NCBI GenBank assembly: GCA_023410535.1
Contig: JAEYPR010000018.1
Span: 1 to 47,292 of the forward strand
Direction: 5' to 3'
Origin: Bacillota bacterium
Lineage (GTDB): Bacteria > Bacillota > UBA4882 > UBA8346
Length of the DNA stretch: 47,292 nucleotides
Below the pieces are notes generated by a model. It made no database searches. It saw only the letters and a program-made list of their open reading frames with translations, and was not told where the DNA came from. Made by a program: the position numbers and the translations under genes. Positions within the stretch are counted from its first letter, which is position 1. Every line of letters begins with the position of its first letter. Positions 25,969 through 33,858 of the stretch are shown here, in pieces.

Positions 25969-26014
25969 ATTTTTACACTTATTTATTTCTTGAGAAATTG
26001 AACTTAATTTTATC

Positions 26015-26228
26015 GAAATAGAATTCCGGTCCTAAAAACGGGAAACTAGTCCTTAGGAATATAATTCTGGCGGCAAGAAATGGAATTATGATCCATAGAA
26101 ATAGAATTCCGCTGGTTATAAATGTAATTCAGGCACCGGGAAATAGAATTTTACCACCAAGAAATAGAATTCCAGTCGCAGAAAATAGAATTCCGGCAAA
26201 ATAATTATCATTTCGAAAAATAAAATTG
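26015..26228. repeat. Array of degenerate direct repeats with 21-bp period
   Basis: About ten copies of a unit whose core is GAAATAGAATTCC. Unit starts are at 26015, 26042, 26057, 26077, 26098, 26119, 26140, 26161, 26182 and 26215. Five successive intervals are exactly 21 bases and one is 20; the first two (27 and 15) sum to 42. Spacer bases differ between units, so conservation is in the core. The array lies between the egsA terminator and a small lipoprotein gene. Confidence 0.85.
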
Positions 26229-26301
26229 TGATTTTTGGTTGCACTTTAGAATAACTCAACCCTCCCGTGGCAAAATAACCGTGAAAGGGGAGTTTTGGGG
26301 A

Positions 26302-26460
26302 ATGGTGAAAAAGATCGTGCTGGTCGTAGTGGTGAGTAGTTTAATTGCGGGGTGTAATTGGTTTCGAAGCGAACTACGGCCGACGCCGGATCAACGGATG
26401 TTGACCCCGGGGTCGCGCTTAGTGGAGTATTTCCCGCAAATACCGGTGACTTTTTGTTGA
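26302..26460 (+). CDS. Small putative lipoprotein, 52 residues
   Basis: MVKKIVLVVVVSSLIAGC is a typical lipoprotein signal peptide with lipobox LIAGC and acylated Cys18. The mature part is only 35 residues (NWFRSELRPTPDQRMLTPGS to IPVTFC), with a terminal cysteine. ATG 26302 is about 10-15 bases after AAGGGGAG. Its stop is five bases from the end of the converging membrane-protein gene, with no terminator between. It may be a genuine small lipoprotein or a truncated one. Family not recognised. Confidence 0.65.
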   Translation: MVKKIVLVVVVSSLIAGCNWFRSELRPTPDQRMLTPGSRLVEYFPQIPVTFC

Positions 26461-26465
26461 AACGT

Positions 26466-26918
26466 TCAAGTAGACAGCGTCTCCGCTTTGGTTAATCTTC
26501 GGAACGCCCAGGCGGTGATCAAACCATAAAGCGCGGATGAGATGGAATTGGTTAGCGCGGACGGGAAAGAGATATCGGTTAGCGACGGAACTTTAAATAA
26601 TGACGTGACCGCGTAAATACAAAACCAGATGCCAAAACCGTATATTAACGCCTTATACCAATAAAACCGTTCCGAGATGCGGGGGATTAGATAACTAAAG
26701 ATTACGCCCAAACTACCTGAAAAGCCCAAGAACGCCAATGAGGACAATAGACCTTCTTCAATCGAGGCCGATCTGTGGCCAAAGATTAAAATCGACGAAA
26801 AGTCTGAATACCGCAATGATCCGAACTTGAAAAAATGGATAAAGATAAAATTATTGAGGTAGGCGATGAAGCCGCCGACGACTCCAGCGACGAAGCCGGA
26901 TGTAAAACGATCGTTCAT
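26466..26918 (-). CDS. Four-span membrane protein of unknown function
   Basis: A 150-residue integral membrane protein: spans at about 7-25, 55-77, 90-108 and 122-142. Conserved-looking features are LRYSDFSSILIFGH between spans 1 and 2 and a C-terminal SSALYGLITAWAFRRL. It resembles unnamed four-span proteins of anaerobic Firmicutes with an LRYxDxxxxLIYGH loop. Start ATG 26918 follows CGGAGAA; the extension to 26957 lacks a site and overlaps the poly-A side of the terminator region. Monocistronic. Confidence 0.75.
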   Translation of the reverse strand: MNDRFTSGFVAGVVGGFIAYLNNFIFIHFFKFGSLRYSDFSSILIFGHRSASIEEGLLSSLAFLGFSGSLGVIFSYLIPRISERFYWYKALIYGFGIWFCIYAVTSLFKVPSLTDISFPSALTNSISSALYGLITAWAFRRLTKAETLST

Positions 26919-26970
26919 TGAAGTTCTCCGGTTTTTTTGGTAGTATTGCCAAGTCAAATGAAAAAATTCA

Positions 26971-27009
26971 CAACAAAAAAAGAGGATGAAGCGCCCTCTT
27001 TTTTTGTTG
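26971..27009. terminator. Intrinsic terminator of pncB
   Basis: Perfect 15-base stem 26971-26985 with 26995-27009 (CAACAAAAAAAGAGG and complement). The long A tract makes it a terminator for the minus-strand pnc operon. Confidence 0.9.
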
Positions 27010-27029
27010 CGTCAAGCGTTTTAAGAAAC

Positions 27030-28517
27030 TTATTCCGTATCATGCGTCGCCGCTTCGGTCCGGTAGAACCCGGCCGACTCCAACAACGTTTGTTTGACTT
27101 GAGCGGCTCCCGGCGAGAGAAAGACGTCGTAAGTTTGGGGATAGCGCAGTCGCCGGTATTCTTCGGGGAAACACTCCAGATTGGCCTGGGCGCGGGCTTG
27201 CAGCTCCATCAGGCCGACCGCCTCGGCGATTACTCGACCATCCTTCACCATTTGCTGCGAAAGTTCGGCGTGGCAGTGGGCTTTAAAGCTCACTTCTTTC
27301 AGCAAATTCTCCCGGTCGTAACCCTTGACCCGGCCTTCCTGAATGGTTTCACCTTCGAGATAGAGCAGATCGGCGAGGGGTTGGCGCTCGGCATTGTAAT
27401 AACGGATGATTCGTTTCCGGCCGGGATCGGTGATTTTAGAGATATTGCCGGAGATTTTAATTCGCGGTTCCCAACCGTGCGCGCTTGCGATGGCAACCAG
27501 CTTATAAACGCCGCCGAGGGCCGGATAGTCCCTGGAAGTGATCAGATTGGTCCCAACGCCCCAAGCGTTGATCTTGGCGCCTTGCCGTTTGAGATCGGCA
27601 ATCAGATCTTCATCCAGTTCGTTAGAGGCGACGATGACCGGATCGTCAAAACCGGCCTCCCGAAAGAGGCGGTATGCTTCTTTGGAAAGTTTGGCCAAGT
27701 CGCCGGAGTCCAGCCGGATCGCGCCCCGGACGTTCATTCCTTTGGCGCGAAGCTCTTTAAAGACCTGAATCGCGTTGGGAATGCCGCTATGAATCGGGTC
27801 ATAGGTATCCACCAGCAAAGTGATATTGTTGGGGAATGCCTCCGCATAAGCGCGGAAAGCCTCAATTTCACTAGCGAAGCTCATCACCCAACTATGAGCG
27901 TGCGTTCCCATAACCTTCGCGCCAAACAGTTTTCCAGCCAAGACATTGGAGGTTCCGGCACATCCGCCAATCATTGCCGCCCGGGCGCCGCTTAATCCGC
28001 CATCCGCTCCCTGGGCGCGCCGCAAGCCGAACTCCATCACCGGTTCGCCTGCCGCCGCATAACAAACCCGGGCCGCTTTGGTGGCAATCAAGGTCGGATA
28101 GTTGAGCGCGTTTAACAGAAAGGTTTCGAGTAATTGCAAAAAGCCCAGCGGCCCTTCGACCCGGACCAACGGTTCGTTGGGGAAAATAACCGATCCTTCG
28201 GGAACCGCCCAAAGATTAAATTGCGGTTTGAATGCGGCGAGATAATCAAGGAAACCTTTTTCAAAACCGATCCGTTGTAAATAATCAAGGTCGCTGTCGC
28301 TAAAAGCGAAGTTGCGTAAAAAATCGAGCAACGGTTCCAAGCCGGCGCTTAAGGCGAAACCGTTATGCGGCGGCAACGAACGAAAAAAATACTCAAAACA
28401 GGCGGTCTGTTCCTGTCGTTGGTATTTCCAAAAACCATAAAGCATCGTCAATTCATAAAGGTCGGTCAATAAGGCGATGTTACGCCGCTCCGCCCAACCT
28501 TTGGCAGCGTCAGTCAA
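27030..28517 (-). CDS. pncB: Nicotinate phosphoribosyltransferase
   Basis: A 495-residue enzyme that joins nicotinate to PRPP in the Preiss-Handler NAD salvage route. The N-terminus LLTDLYELTMLYGFW, the phosphorylated-His region THAHSWVMSF, RLDSGDLAKLSKEAYRLF and IKISGNISKITDPG are family hallmarks. The start is TTG 28517, which overlaps the last eight bases of pncA (GTTGACTGA) and has GAGGTGAACG upstream, so translation is coupled. The C-terminus contains a glutamine/leucine-rich helical region common in the long bacterial form. Supplies NAD precursors next to a hydrogenase operon under redox control. Confidence 0.96.
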   Translation of the reverse strand: MTDAAKGWAERRNIALLTDLYELTMLYGFWKYQRQEQTACFEYFFRSLPPHNGFALSAGLEPLLDFLRNFAFSDSDLDYLQRIGFEKGFLDYLAAFKPQFNLWAVPEGSVIFPNEPLVRVEGPLGFLQLLETFLLNALNYPTLIATKAARVCYAAAGEPVMEFGLRRAQGADGGLSGARAAMIGGCAGTSNVLAGKLFGAKVMGTHAHSWVMSFASEIEAFRAYAEAFPNNITLLVDTYDPIHSGIPNAIQVFKELRAKGMNVRGAIRLDSGDLAKLSKEAYRLFREAGFDDPVIVASNELDEDLIADLKRQGAKINAWGVGTNLITSRDYPALGGVYKLVAIASAHGWEPRIKISGNISKITDPGRKRIIRYYNAERQPLADLLYLEGETIQEGRVKGYDRENLLKEVSFKAHCHAELSQQMVKDGRVIAEAVGLMELQARAQANLECFPEEYRRLRYPQTYDVFLSPGAAQVKQTLLESAGFYRTEAATHDTE

Positions 28518-29082
28518 CGTCGTTCACCTCGGTGGCAGTGATTAATTTGACACCGGACTTTTGTAATAGGGACAGTGCCGCAGCAGCCGAACCCGGTGGG
28601 ACATCGACGCCTTTGACGGCATCGGTGATGACAAAGGTGGTTAATCCTTCCTGCAGTGCGTCGAGCGCAGTCGCTTTCACGCAGTAGTCCGTGGCCAGGC
28701 CACAAATGAAGACGGTGTCAACGCCTAACTTTCGCAAGTCGTCAGCGAGAGCGCTATCTTGAAAACCGCTGTAAGCTTCTTTGGCGGGATCGGTCGCTTT
28801 ACTGACAATCATGGCCGTGGGGACAATGACCAAATCGGGATGGAAAGCCGCCCCGGGAGTTCCGGCCACGCAATGGGTCGGCCAGGAACGGTCGATATAT
28901 TGGGGGGCGGCGGCGAAACTGATATGATTGGCAGGATGCCAGTCGCGGGTGTAAACAACGGTTTTAAATTTTGGCAGGAGCGAATTGATGATTGGGATGA
29001 TCTGATCGCCCCCAGCCACGCCCAAACTGCCGCCCGGGCAAAAATCGTTTTGGAGATCGACAATAATCAGCGCTTTGTGCAT
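28510..29082 (-). CDS. pncA: Nicotinamidase
   Basis: A 190-residue isochorismatase-fold amidase that converts nicotinamide to nicotinate. The catalytic Asp is in IVDLQNDFCPGG. The metal ligands lie in TRDWHPANH, the catalytic Lys in IVSKATDP, and the nucleophilic Cys in CGLATDYCVKAT. GGGGAGGT stands seven bases before the ATG. First gene of the pncA-pncB pair. The product is the substrate of PncB, so the two genes form a complete nicotinamide-to-NaMN path. Confidence 0.96.
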   Translation of the reverse strand: MHKALIIVDLQNDFCPGGSLGVAGGDQIIPIINSLLPKFKTVVYTRDWHPANHISFAAAPQYIDRSWPTHCVAGTPGAAFHPDLVIVPTAMIVSKATDPAKEAYSGFQDSALADDLRKLGVDTVFICGLATDYCVKATALDALQEGLTTFVITDAVKGVDVPPGSAAAALSLLQKSGVKLITATEVNDVD

Positions 29083-29285
29083 GTTTGATACCTCCCCAGG
29101 AAAAGTCCTATGTAATATGTTATTTATATTCTGGACCGGTCGCGATTAACCTGCCGGGATCGCAAGCAGACCGATCTTGGCTTCATTTGCCGGGTGCACG
29201 GAAATGAGCGAGGCTAGGCGTTGGGAATAGGGGGGGGGATGGAATAAATTTCATTTTACGCTATATTAACATTACGTAAATCTAC

Positions 29286-29315
29286 TTGTAAAGTAGTTTC
29301 GGGTTATGGTATAGT
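29286..29315 (+). promoter_or_regulatory. Sigma-A-like promoter of the hydrogenase operon
   Basis: TTGTAA (29286-29291), 18-base spacer, TATAGT (29310-29315). The first Rex site begins five bases after the -10, so binding would block initiation. Confidence 0.6.
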
Positions 29316-29319
29316 AAAC

Positions 29320-29337
29320 TTGTGAAAAAATTAACAA
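29320..29337. promoter_or_regulatory. Rex operator 1
   Basis: TTGTGAAAAAATTAACAA, one mismatch from the TTGTGAA-N4-TTCACAA consensus of the NADH-sensing repressor Rex. Confidence 0.75.
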
Positions 29338-29374
29338 AGCATTGGGCCATTTTGGATTTTTTTTATGTCCCAGT

Positions 29375-29392
29375 TTGTTCTTTTATTCACAA
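29375..29392. promoter_or_regulatory. Rex operator 2 (degenerate left half)
   Basis: TTGTTCTTTTATTCACAA: perfect right half-site, left half TTGTTCT instead of TTGTGAA. Confidence 0.5.
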
Positions 29393-29407
29393 TTTATTTC
29401 TTTGATT

Positions 29408-29425
29408 TTGTGAAACTGTTCACAA
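29408..29425. promoter_or_regulatory. Rex operator 3 (perfect)
   Basis: TTGTGAAACTGTTCACAA is an exact match to TTGTGAA-N4-TTCACAA. Confidence 0.85.
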
Positions 29426-29440
29426 CTCACCTTTTATCCC

Positions 29441-29496
29441 ATATCGAAGTTGGAATAATTATCGACTGTCTTTCCACCCTTGAAGCTTGGCTGAAT
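29441..29496 (+). repeat. Dispersed intergenic element copy 3
   Basis: GAAGTTGGAATAATT, then TTTCCACCCTTGAAGCTTGG and CTGAA, aligning with copies at 2992 and 24155. It lies in the leader of the hydrogenase operon. Confidence 0.45.
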
Positions 29497-29548
29497 CAAT
29501 GAAAATATGCCGCAATCACAACATATATCGAAAGGGGTAAATGACCAA

Positions 29549-30082
29549 ATGGATGCAATATTTATCGAGGAGGCTGTAAGTGTCGCGATGAATGAACAAA
29601 ACGATCGTTTTGCGAAGGTCGAAACTTTCATTGATGAACATGGTCGGGAACAATCGGCCCTGATTCCAATTTTGCAAGATATTCAACACGAATATCATTA
29701 TCTGCCGGAGGATCTGTTATATCATGTGGCAACAGTGATGAAACTGTCCCCAGCGACCGTTTATGGCGTGGCCACATTTTACGCGCAGTTTTCTTTAGAC
29801 CCCAAAGGGAAATATGTGATACGCATTTGTGACGGTACGGCTTGTCATGTCCGAGGTTCCGATCCGGTCCGGGAGACCATCCTGAAACGGGTTGGCTTGA
29901 AGAGCGGCAAGAAAACAACGGACGATCTCCGGTATACCGTGGAAACCGTCTCTTGCTTGGGAGCTTGCGGTCTAGCTCCGGTTATCATGGTCAATGACCG
30001 GATTCATGGCCAAATGACTCCGGAAGCAGCCACCATCATCCTGGACGAATTGGCAAAGGAAGAGGGTGGCAACTGTGATTGA
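29549..30082 (+). CDS. hydC: Hydrogenase subunit HydC (NuoE-like [2Fe-2S] protein)
   Basis: A 177-residue thioredoxin-like [2Fe-2S] protein of the NuoE/HndA type. The cluster ligands are in RICDGTACHVRG and VSCLGACGLAPV; the helical N-terminal part with LIPILQDIQHEYHYLPED is typical. It is the small electron-transfer subunit of the trimeric bifurcating [FeFe]-hydrogenase. ATG 29549 is chosen with GAAAGGGG about eleven bases upstream; ATG 29507 precedes that site and ATG 29588 would remove part of the conserved N-terminus. The stop overlaps the next start. Rex-controlled. Confidence 0.93.
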   Translation: MDAIFIEEAVSVAMNEQNDRFAKVETFIDEHGREQSALIPILQDIQHEYHYLPEDLLYHVATVMKLSPATVYGVATFYAQFSLDPKGKYVIRICDGTACHVRGSDPVRETILKRVGLKSGKKTTDDLRYTVETVSCLGACGLAPVIMVNDRIHGQMTPEAATIILDELAKEEGGNCD

Positions 30083-31955
30083 GGACCGTTCCACACTCGA
30101 AAGGTTACGCGAGAAGTGGCAGCGCGGCTATGAAAATGAAACAGCGCGGATTCTCGTCTGCGCCGGCACCGGATGTGTTGCCAACGGTTCACTGGCGGTC
30201 TATGACGCGCTCAAAGCACATATTCAAAAACATGGCGATTATATTACTATTGAATTATTGTTCGAAGAAGGTAACTCCGGCGTTTCAGTCGTTAAAAGCG
30301 GTTGTCACGGATTTTGCGAAATGGGACCGCTGGTCCGGGTGGAACCGTCCGGTATTCTCTACACCAAAGTCAAACCCGAGGACACGGAGGACATTATCGC
30401 CGCTTTGCTAGATGGCACTCCACCGGTCGAACGGTTACTTTACAAACATCCGATCAGCGGCGAACAATTTGCCGAGGAAGAAAAGATCCCGTTCTACAAG
30501 AATCAGAAACGGAACGCGTTGGCCCACTGCGGGAAGATCGACCCCGACGAGATTCGGGAATATATTGCCGACGGCGGCTATCAAGGGCTGGCGAAGATTT
30601 TAACGGAAATGACTTCCGCACAAGTTTGTGAAGAAATTATCGAATCCGGTTTGCGCGGTCGGGGCGGCGGCGGCTTCCCCACTGGCCGCAAATGGGATCT
30701 GACCCGCAATGCGACAGGCGGCAAAAAATATGTCATCTGTAATGGCGATGAGGGCGACCCCGGCGCTTTCATGGATCGCAGCGTGATGGAGGGCGACCCC
30801 CATAAAGTGCTGGAGGGCATGGCCATCGCCGGTTACGCGATCGGCGCTGATGAAGGGTATATTTATGTTCGGGCGGAATACCCATTGGCGGTGGAACGCT
30901 TGAAAAATGCGGTGAAAGCCGCCCGTGAATACGGCTTGCTCGGCAAGAACATTCTCGGAACCGATTTTAGTTTTGATTTAAAGATTAAAGAAGGCGCCGG
31001 CGCCTTCGTCTGTGGTGAGGAGACGGCTTTGATCGCCTCGATCGAAGGCGAACGGGGCATGCCGCGTCCCAAGCCGCCGTTTCCGGCCAATGCCGGGTTA
31101 TGGGGCAAACCGACCTTGATTAACAATGTCGAGACGTTCGCCAATGTTTCGTTGATCATTACCAAAGGCGCCGCCTGGTTCAAAAGCTTCGGTACGGAAA
31201 AAAGCCCGGGCACCAAGACCTTTGCTTTAACCGGCCAAGTGGCCAACACCGGCTTAATTGAAGTGCCACTCGGTATTACCTTGCGCGAGATCGTTTTTGA
31301 AATCGGCGGCGGTATCCGTAACGGCAAGAAGTTTAAGGCTGTGCAGATTGGCGGGCCTTCCGGCGGATGTCTGACTGAACAGCATCTGGATATGCCGTTG
31401 GATTTTGACTCGTTGCTTTCAGCGGGAGCGATGATCGGTTCCGGCGGTTTGGTAGTTATGGACGAGGACACCTGTATGGTGGAGGTCGCCCGCTACTTTA
31501 TGAACTTTACTCAAAACGAGTCCTGTGGCAAATGTGTGCCGTGCCGGGAAGGCACTAAACGGTTATTGGAGATATTGGTCCGGACTGTCAACGGCAAAGG
31601 CCAACCCGAGGATATCGCAGTCTTGGAGGACCTGGCCGAAGCGGTCAAAGACGGTTCGCTTTGCGGCTTAGGTAAAACCGCGCCGAATCCGGTTCTGACC
31701 ATGTTGAAATATTTTAAAGACGAATATCTGGCCCATGTCGAGGGGAAAACTTGTCCGGCCGGGGTTTGTAAAGCCTTCGGCCGGTATACGATTGTCGCCG
31801 AACGCTGTAAAGGTTGCAGCAAATGCAGCCGGACCTGTCCGGTTGGGGCGATCAGCGGCGAATTAAAGAAACCGTATGTGATTGATGCGGCTAAGTGTAT
31901 CAAATGCGGCGCTTGCGTGGGAACTTGCCCATTCAAGGCCATTGAGGAGGGATGA
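30075..31955 (+). CDS. hydB: Hydrogenase subunit HydB (NuoF-like, NADH and FMN binding)
   Basis: A 626-residue flavoprotein subunit. An N-terminal thioredoxin-like [2Fe-2S] domain (ILVCAGTGCVANGS and SGCHGFCEMGP) is followed by the NuoF core. That core has the NADH/FMN motifs GLRGRGGGGFPTGRKW and CNGDEGDPGAFMDR, GAGAFVCGEETALIASIEG, and the [4Fe-4S] ligands SCGKCVPCREGT. Two C-terminal [4Fe-4S] ferredoxin motifs (CKGCSKCSRTCPVG and CIKCGACVGTCPF) complete it. GTG 30075 is used: AGAGGGTGG lies five bases upstream and the start overlaps the hydC stop by eight bases. It couples NADH to the hydrogenase and ferredoxin. Confidence 0.95.
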   Translation: MIEDRSTLERLREKWQRGYENETARILVCAGTGCVANGSLAVYDALKAHIQKHGDYITIELLFEEGNSGVSVVKSGCHGFCEMGPLVRVEPSGILYTKVKPEDTEDIIAALLDGTPPVERLLYKHPISGEQFAEEEKIPFYKNQKRNALAHCGKIDPDEIREYIADGGYQGLAKILTEMTSAQVCEEIIESGLRGRGGGGFPTGRKWDLTRNATGGKKYVICNGDEGDPGAFMDRSVMEGDPHKVLEGMAIAGYAIGADEGYIYVRAEYPLAVERLKNAVKAAREYGLLGKNILGTDFSFDLKIKEGAGAFVCGEETALIASIEGERGMPRPKPPFPANAGLWGKPTLINNVETFANVSLIITKGAAWFKSFGTEKSPGTKTFALTGQVANTGLIEVPLGITLREIVFEIGGGIRNGKKFKAVQIGGPSGGCLTEQHLDMPLDFDSLLSAGAMIGSGGLVVMDEDTCMVEVARYFMNFTQNESCGKCVPCREGTKRLLEILVRTVNGKGQPEDIAVLEDLAEAVKDGSLCGLGKTAPNPVLTMLKYFKDEYLAHVEGKTCPAGVCKAFGRYTIVAERCKGCSKCSRTCPVGAISGELKKPYVIDAAKCIKCGACVGTCPFKAIEEG

Positions 31956-31957
31956 AC

Positions 31958-33700
31958 GTGACGGATACTTTAATCATCGATCACCAACCTGTCGAATTGG
32001 CGGGGGAAAAGAATCTATTGCAAGTCATCCGGAAGATCGGGATTGAACTGCCGACCTTCTGTTATCATTCGGAATTGAGCATCTATGGCGCTTGCCGGAT
32101 GTGTGTCGTGGAGATCGAAGGCCGGGGCATTGTCGCTTCATGTTCAACCCCGCCGGTTCCGGGTATGAAAGTTTTAACCAACAGTCCGCGGGTTCAACGG
32201 GTCCGCCGGACCGTATTGGAGTTGTTATTGGCCAATCACGACCGGGAATGCACGACTTGCGAGAAAAACGGCCATTGCAAATTACAAGAGTTGGCCAACC
32301 GGTTTGGCGTTCGGAATATCCGCTTTGGCGAACGGGACCAAAAACATCCGATTGATGATTCCGGCCCATCGGTTGTCAGAGATCCCAACAAGTGTATTCT
32401 CTGCGGCGACTGTGTCCGGATGTGCTCCGAAGTTCAAGGGATTGGGATTTTGAACTTTATCAACCGGGGTTCGCAAGTCCGGGTCACTCCGGCATTTGAT
32501 CAATCCATGGGCGAGGTCGATTGTGTTAATTGCGGCCAATGTAGCGCAGTTTGCCCGACCGGCGCATTGGTGATCAAGTCGGAAGTCAATAAAGCTTGGG
32601 CAGCATTGCATGACGCTTCCAAGCTGGTTGTGGCGCAAGTGGCGCCGGCGGTGCGGGTGGCGTTGGGTGAAGAGTTCGGCATGCCTGCCGGCGAAGTGGT
32701 CACCGGTAAGGTAGTAGCCGCCTTGAAACGGTTAGGTTTCGGCCGGGTCTTTGATACGTCCATGGCGGCCGACTTGACGGCGGTCGAAGAGACCAACGAA
32801 TTTGTCACTCGGTTGCAACAGGATGAAAAGTTACCCCAATTCACCTCCTGCTGTCCGGCATGGGTCAAATATGCCGAACACAACGAACCCTCATTTCTGG
32901 CGAATTTATCAAGCTGCCGTTCGCCGCAGCAGATGTTCGGCTCGATGATGAAGCGGTATTGGGCGAAGGAATTGGGGAAAGACCCCAAAGATATCTATGT
33001 CGTATCGATTATGCCGTGTACGGCGAAGAAGTTTGAAGCGGCCCGTCCCGAATTTAGCACGGATGGGACTCCCGACGTCGATCTGGTACTGACCACCCAA
33101 GAGTTGGCGCAGATGATCCGGGAAGCGGGCATTGTCTTCGATAAGTTGGATATTGAGTCTTTCGATATGCCATTTGGTTTTGCCACCGGCGCCGGGGTAA
33201 TCTTTGGCACCACCGGCGGAGTGGCCGAGGCGGCGCTGCGGGCCGCCTATGAGAAAGTAACCGGCCAAACTTTGGAACAGGTGAACTTCGAAGATGTCCG
33301 TGGGTTCGAGGGATTGAAAGAAACAACCGTTCATCTGAAAGGGAGAGAAGTCCGGGTCGCGGTGGTTCATGGTTTGGGCAATGCCAAAAAGCTGATGGAG
33401 CGCATTCGCGTGGGTGAAGCTCAGTATCATCTGGTGGAAGTGATGGCGTGCCCCGGTGGTTGCATCGGCGGCGCGGGCCAACCGATTGCCGCCAGTACCG
33501 ATATTAAGAAAGCCCGGGCGCGCGGTATTTATAACGCCGATAAATTGTCTCAGCTCCGGAAGGCGCAGGACAATCCGGTCATCAACCAATGTTATCAAAA
33601 ATGGTTGCATGAGCCGAACAGTCACGAGGCTCATGAAGCGCTGCATACCGGCTACCAAAAACGTAGCCGGATCTGTGGCGAAAGTTGCAATTGCGAATGA
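31958..33700 (+). CDS. hydA: [FeFe]-hydrogenase catalytic subunit HydA
   Basis: A 580-residue enzyme. The N-terminal [2Fe-2S] domain (CYHSELSIYGACRMC) comes first. The His-ligated cluster (HDRECTTCEKNGHC), two [4Fe-4S] motifs (CILCGDCVRMC and CVNCGQCSAVCP) and the H-cluster domain with all three signatures follow: L1 TSCCPAW near 296, L2 MPCTAKK near 351 and L3 ACPGGCIGGAGQP near 498. The tail ends CGESCNCE, an extra Cys cluster; the C-terminal [2Fe-2S] domain of the T. maritima enzyme is absent. GTG 31958 fits AGGAGG with eight-base spacing; ATG 31952 is too close. Maturases HydEFG are not in the window. A terminator follows. Confidence 0.96.
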   Translation: MTDTLIIDHQPVELAGEKNLLQVIRKIGIELPTFCYHSELSIYGACRMCVVEIEGRGIVASCSTPPVPGMKVLTNSPRVQRVRRTVLELLLANHDRECTTCEKNGHCKLQELANRFGVRNIRFGERDQKHPIDDSGPSVVRDPNKCILCGDCVRMCSEVQGIGILNFINRGSQVRVTPAFDQSMGEVDCVNCGQCSAVCPTGALVIKSEVNKAWAALHDASKLVVAQVAPAVRVALGEEFGMPAGEVVTGKVVAALKRLGFGRVFDTSMAADLTAVEETNEFVTRLQQDEKLPQFTSCCPAWVKYAEHNEPSFLANLSSCRSPQQMFGSMMKRYWAKELGKDPKDIYVVSIMPCTAKKFEAARPEFSTDGTPDVDLVLTTQELAQMIREAGIVFDKLDIESFDMPFGFATGAGVIFGTTGGVAEAALRAAYEKVTGQTLEQVNFEDVRGFEGLKETTVHLKGREVRVAVVHGLGNAKKLMERIRVGEAQYHLVEVMACPGGCIGGAGQPIAASTDIKKARARGIYNADKLSQLRKAQDNPVINQCYQKWLHEPNSHEAHEALHTGYQKRSRICGESCNCE

Positions 33701-33710
33701 TAGAATCATC

Positions 33711-33749
33711 AAAAGAGCAGGATGTCCTAAGCGGCATCCTGCTCTTTTT
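33711..33749 (+). terminator. Intrinsic terminator of the hydrogenase operon
   Basis: Perfect 14-base stem AAAAGAGCAGGATG 33711-33724 with 33735-33748, then TG. Confidence 0.9.
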
Positions 33750-33858
33750 GGAATGAAAACAATTATAAAATTTGACGTCTTTAACAGGAAGCGAGCATTG
33801 AAACGCGAATTGAAATTATTTAGTTCGTATGGAATTCGATCAAGATGAGGGATTTGTG

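Larger units (their letters stand above)
29083..29548 (+). other. Divergent regulatory region between pncA and the hydrogenase operon
   Basis: A 466-base AT-rich region containing a run of nine G (29230-29238), a sigma-A promoter, three Rex-type operators and copy 3 of the dispersed element. No gene is seen. Confidence 0.6.

Noticed and set aside
26015..26228. CRISPR array interpretation of the 21-bp repeats
   Set aside because: The units are degenerate and the spacers are only about eight bases, with no cas genes; this is not CRISPR.
26937..27995. Plus-strand frame of 352 codons opposite pncB
   Set aside because: It is the antisense frame of an unmistakable nicotinate phosphoribosyltransferase; long antisense frames are common in such codon usage.
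32909..33712. Minus-strand frame of 267 codons opposite hydA
   Set aside because: It lies wholly within the conserved H-cluster coding region of HydA and shows no protein-like pattern.
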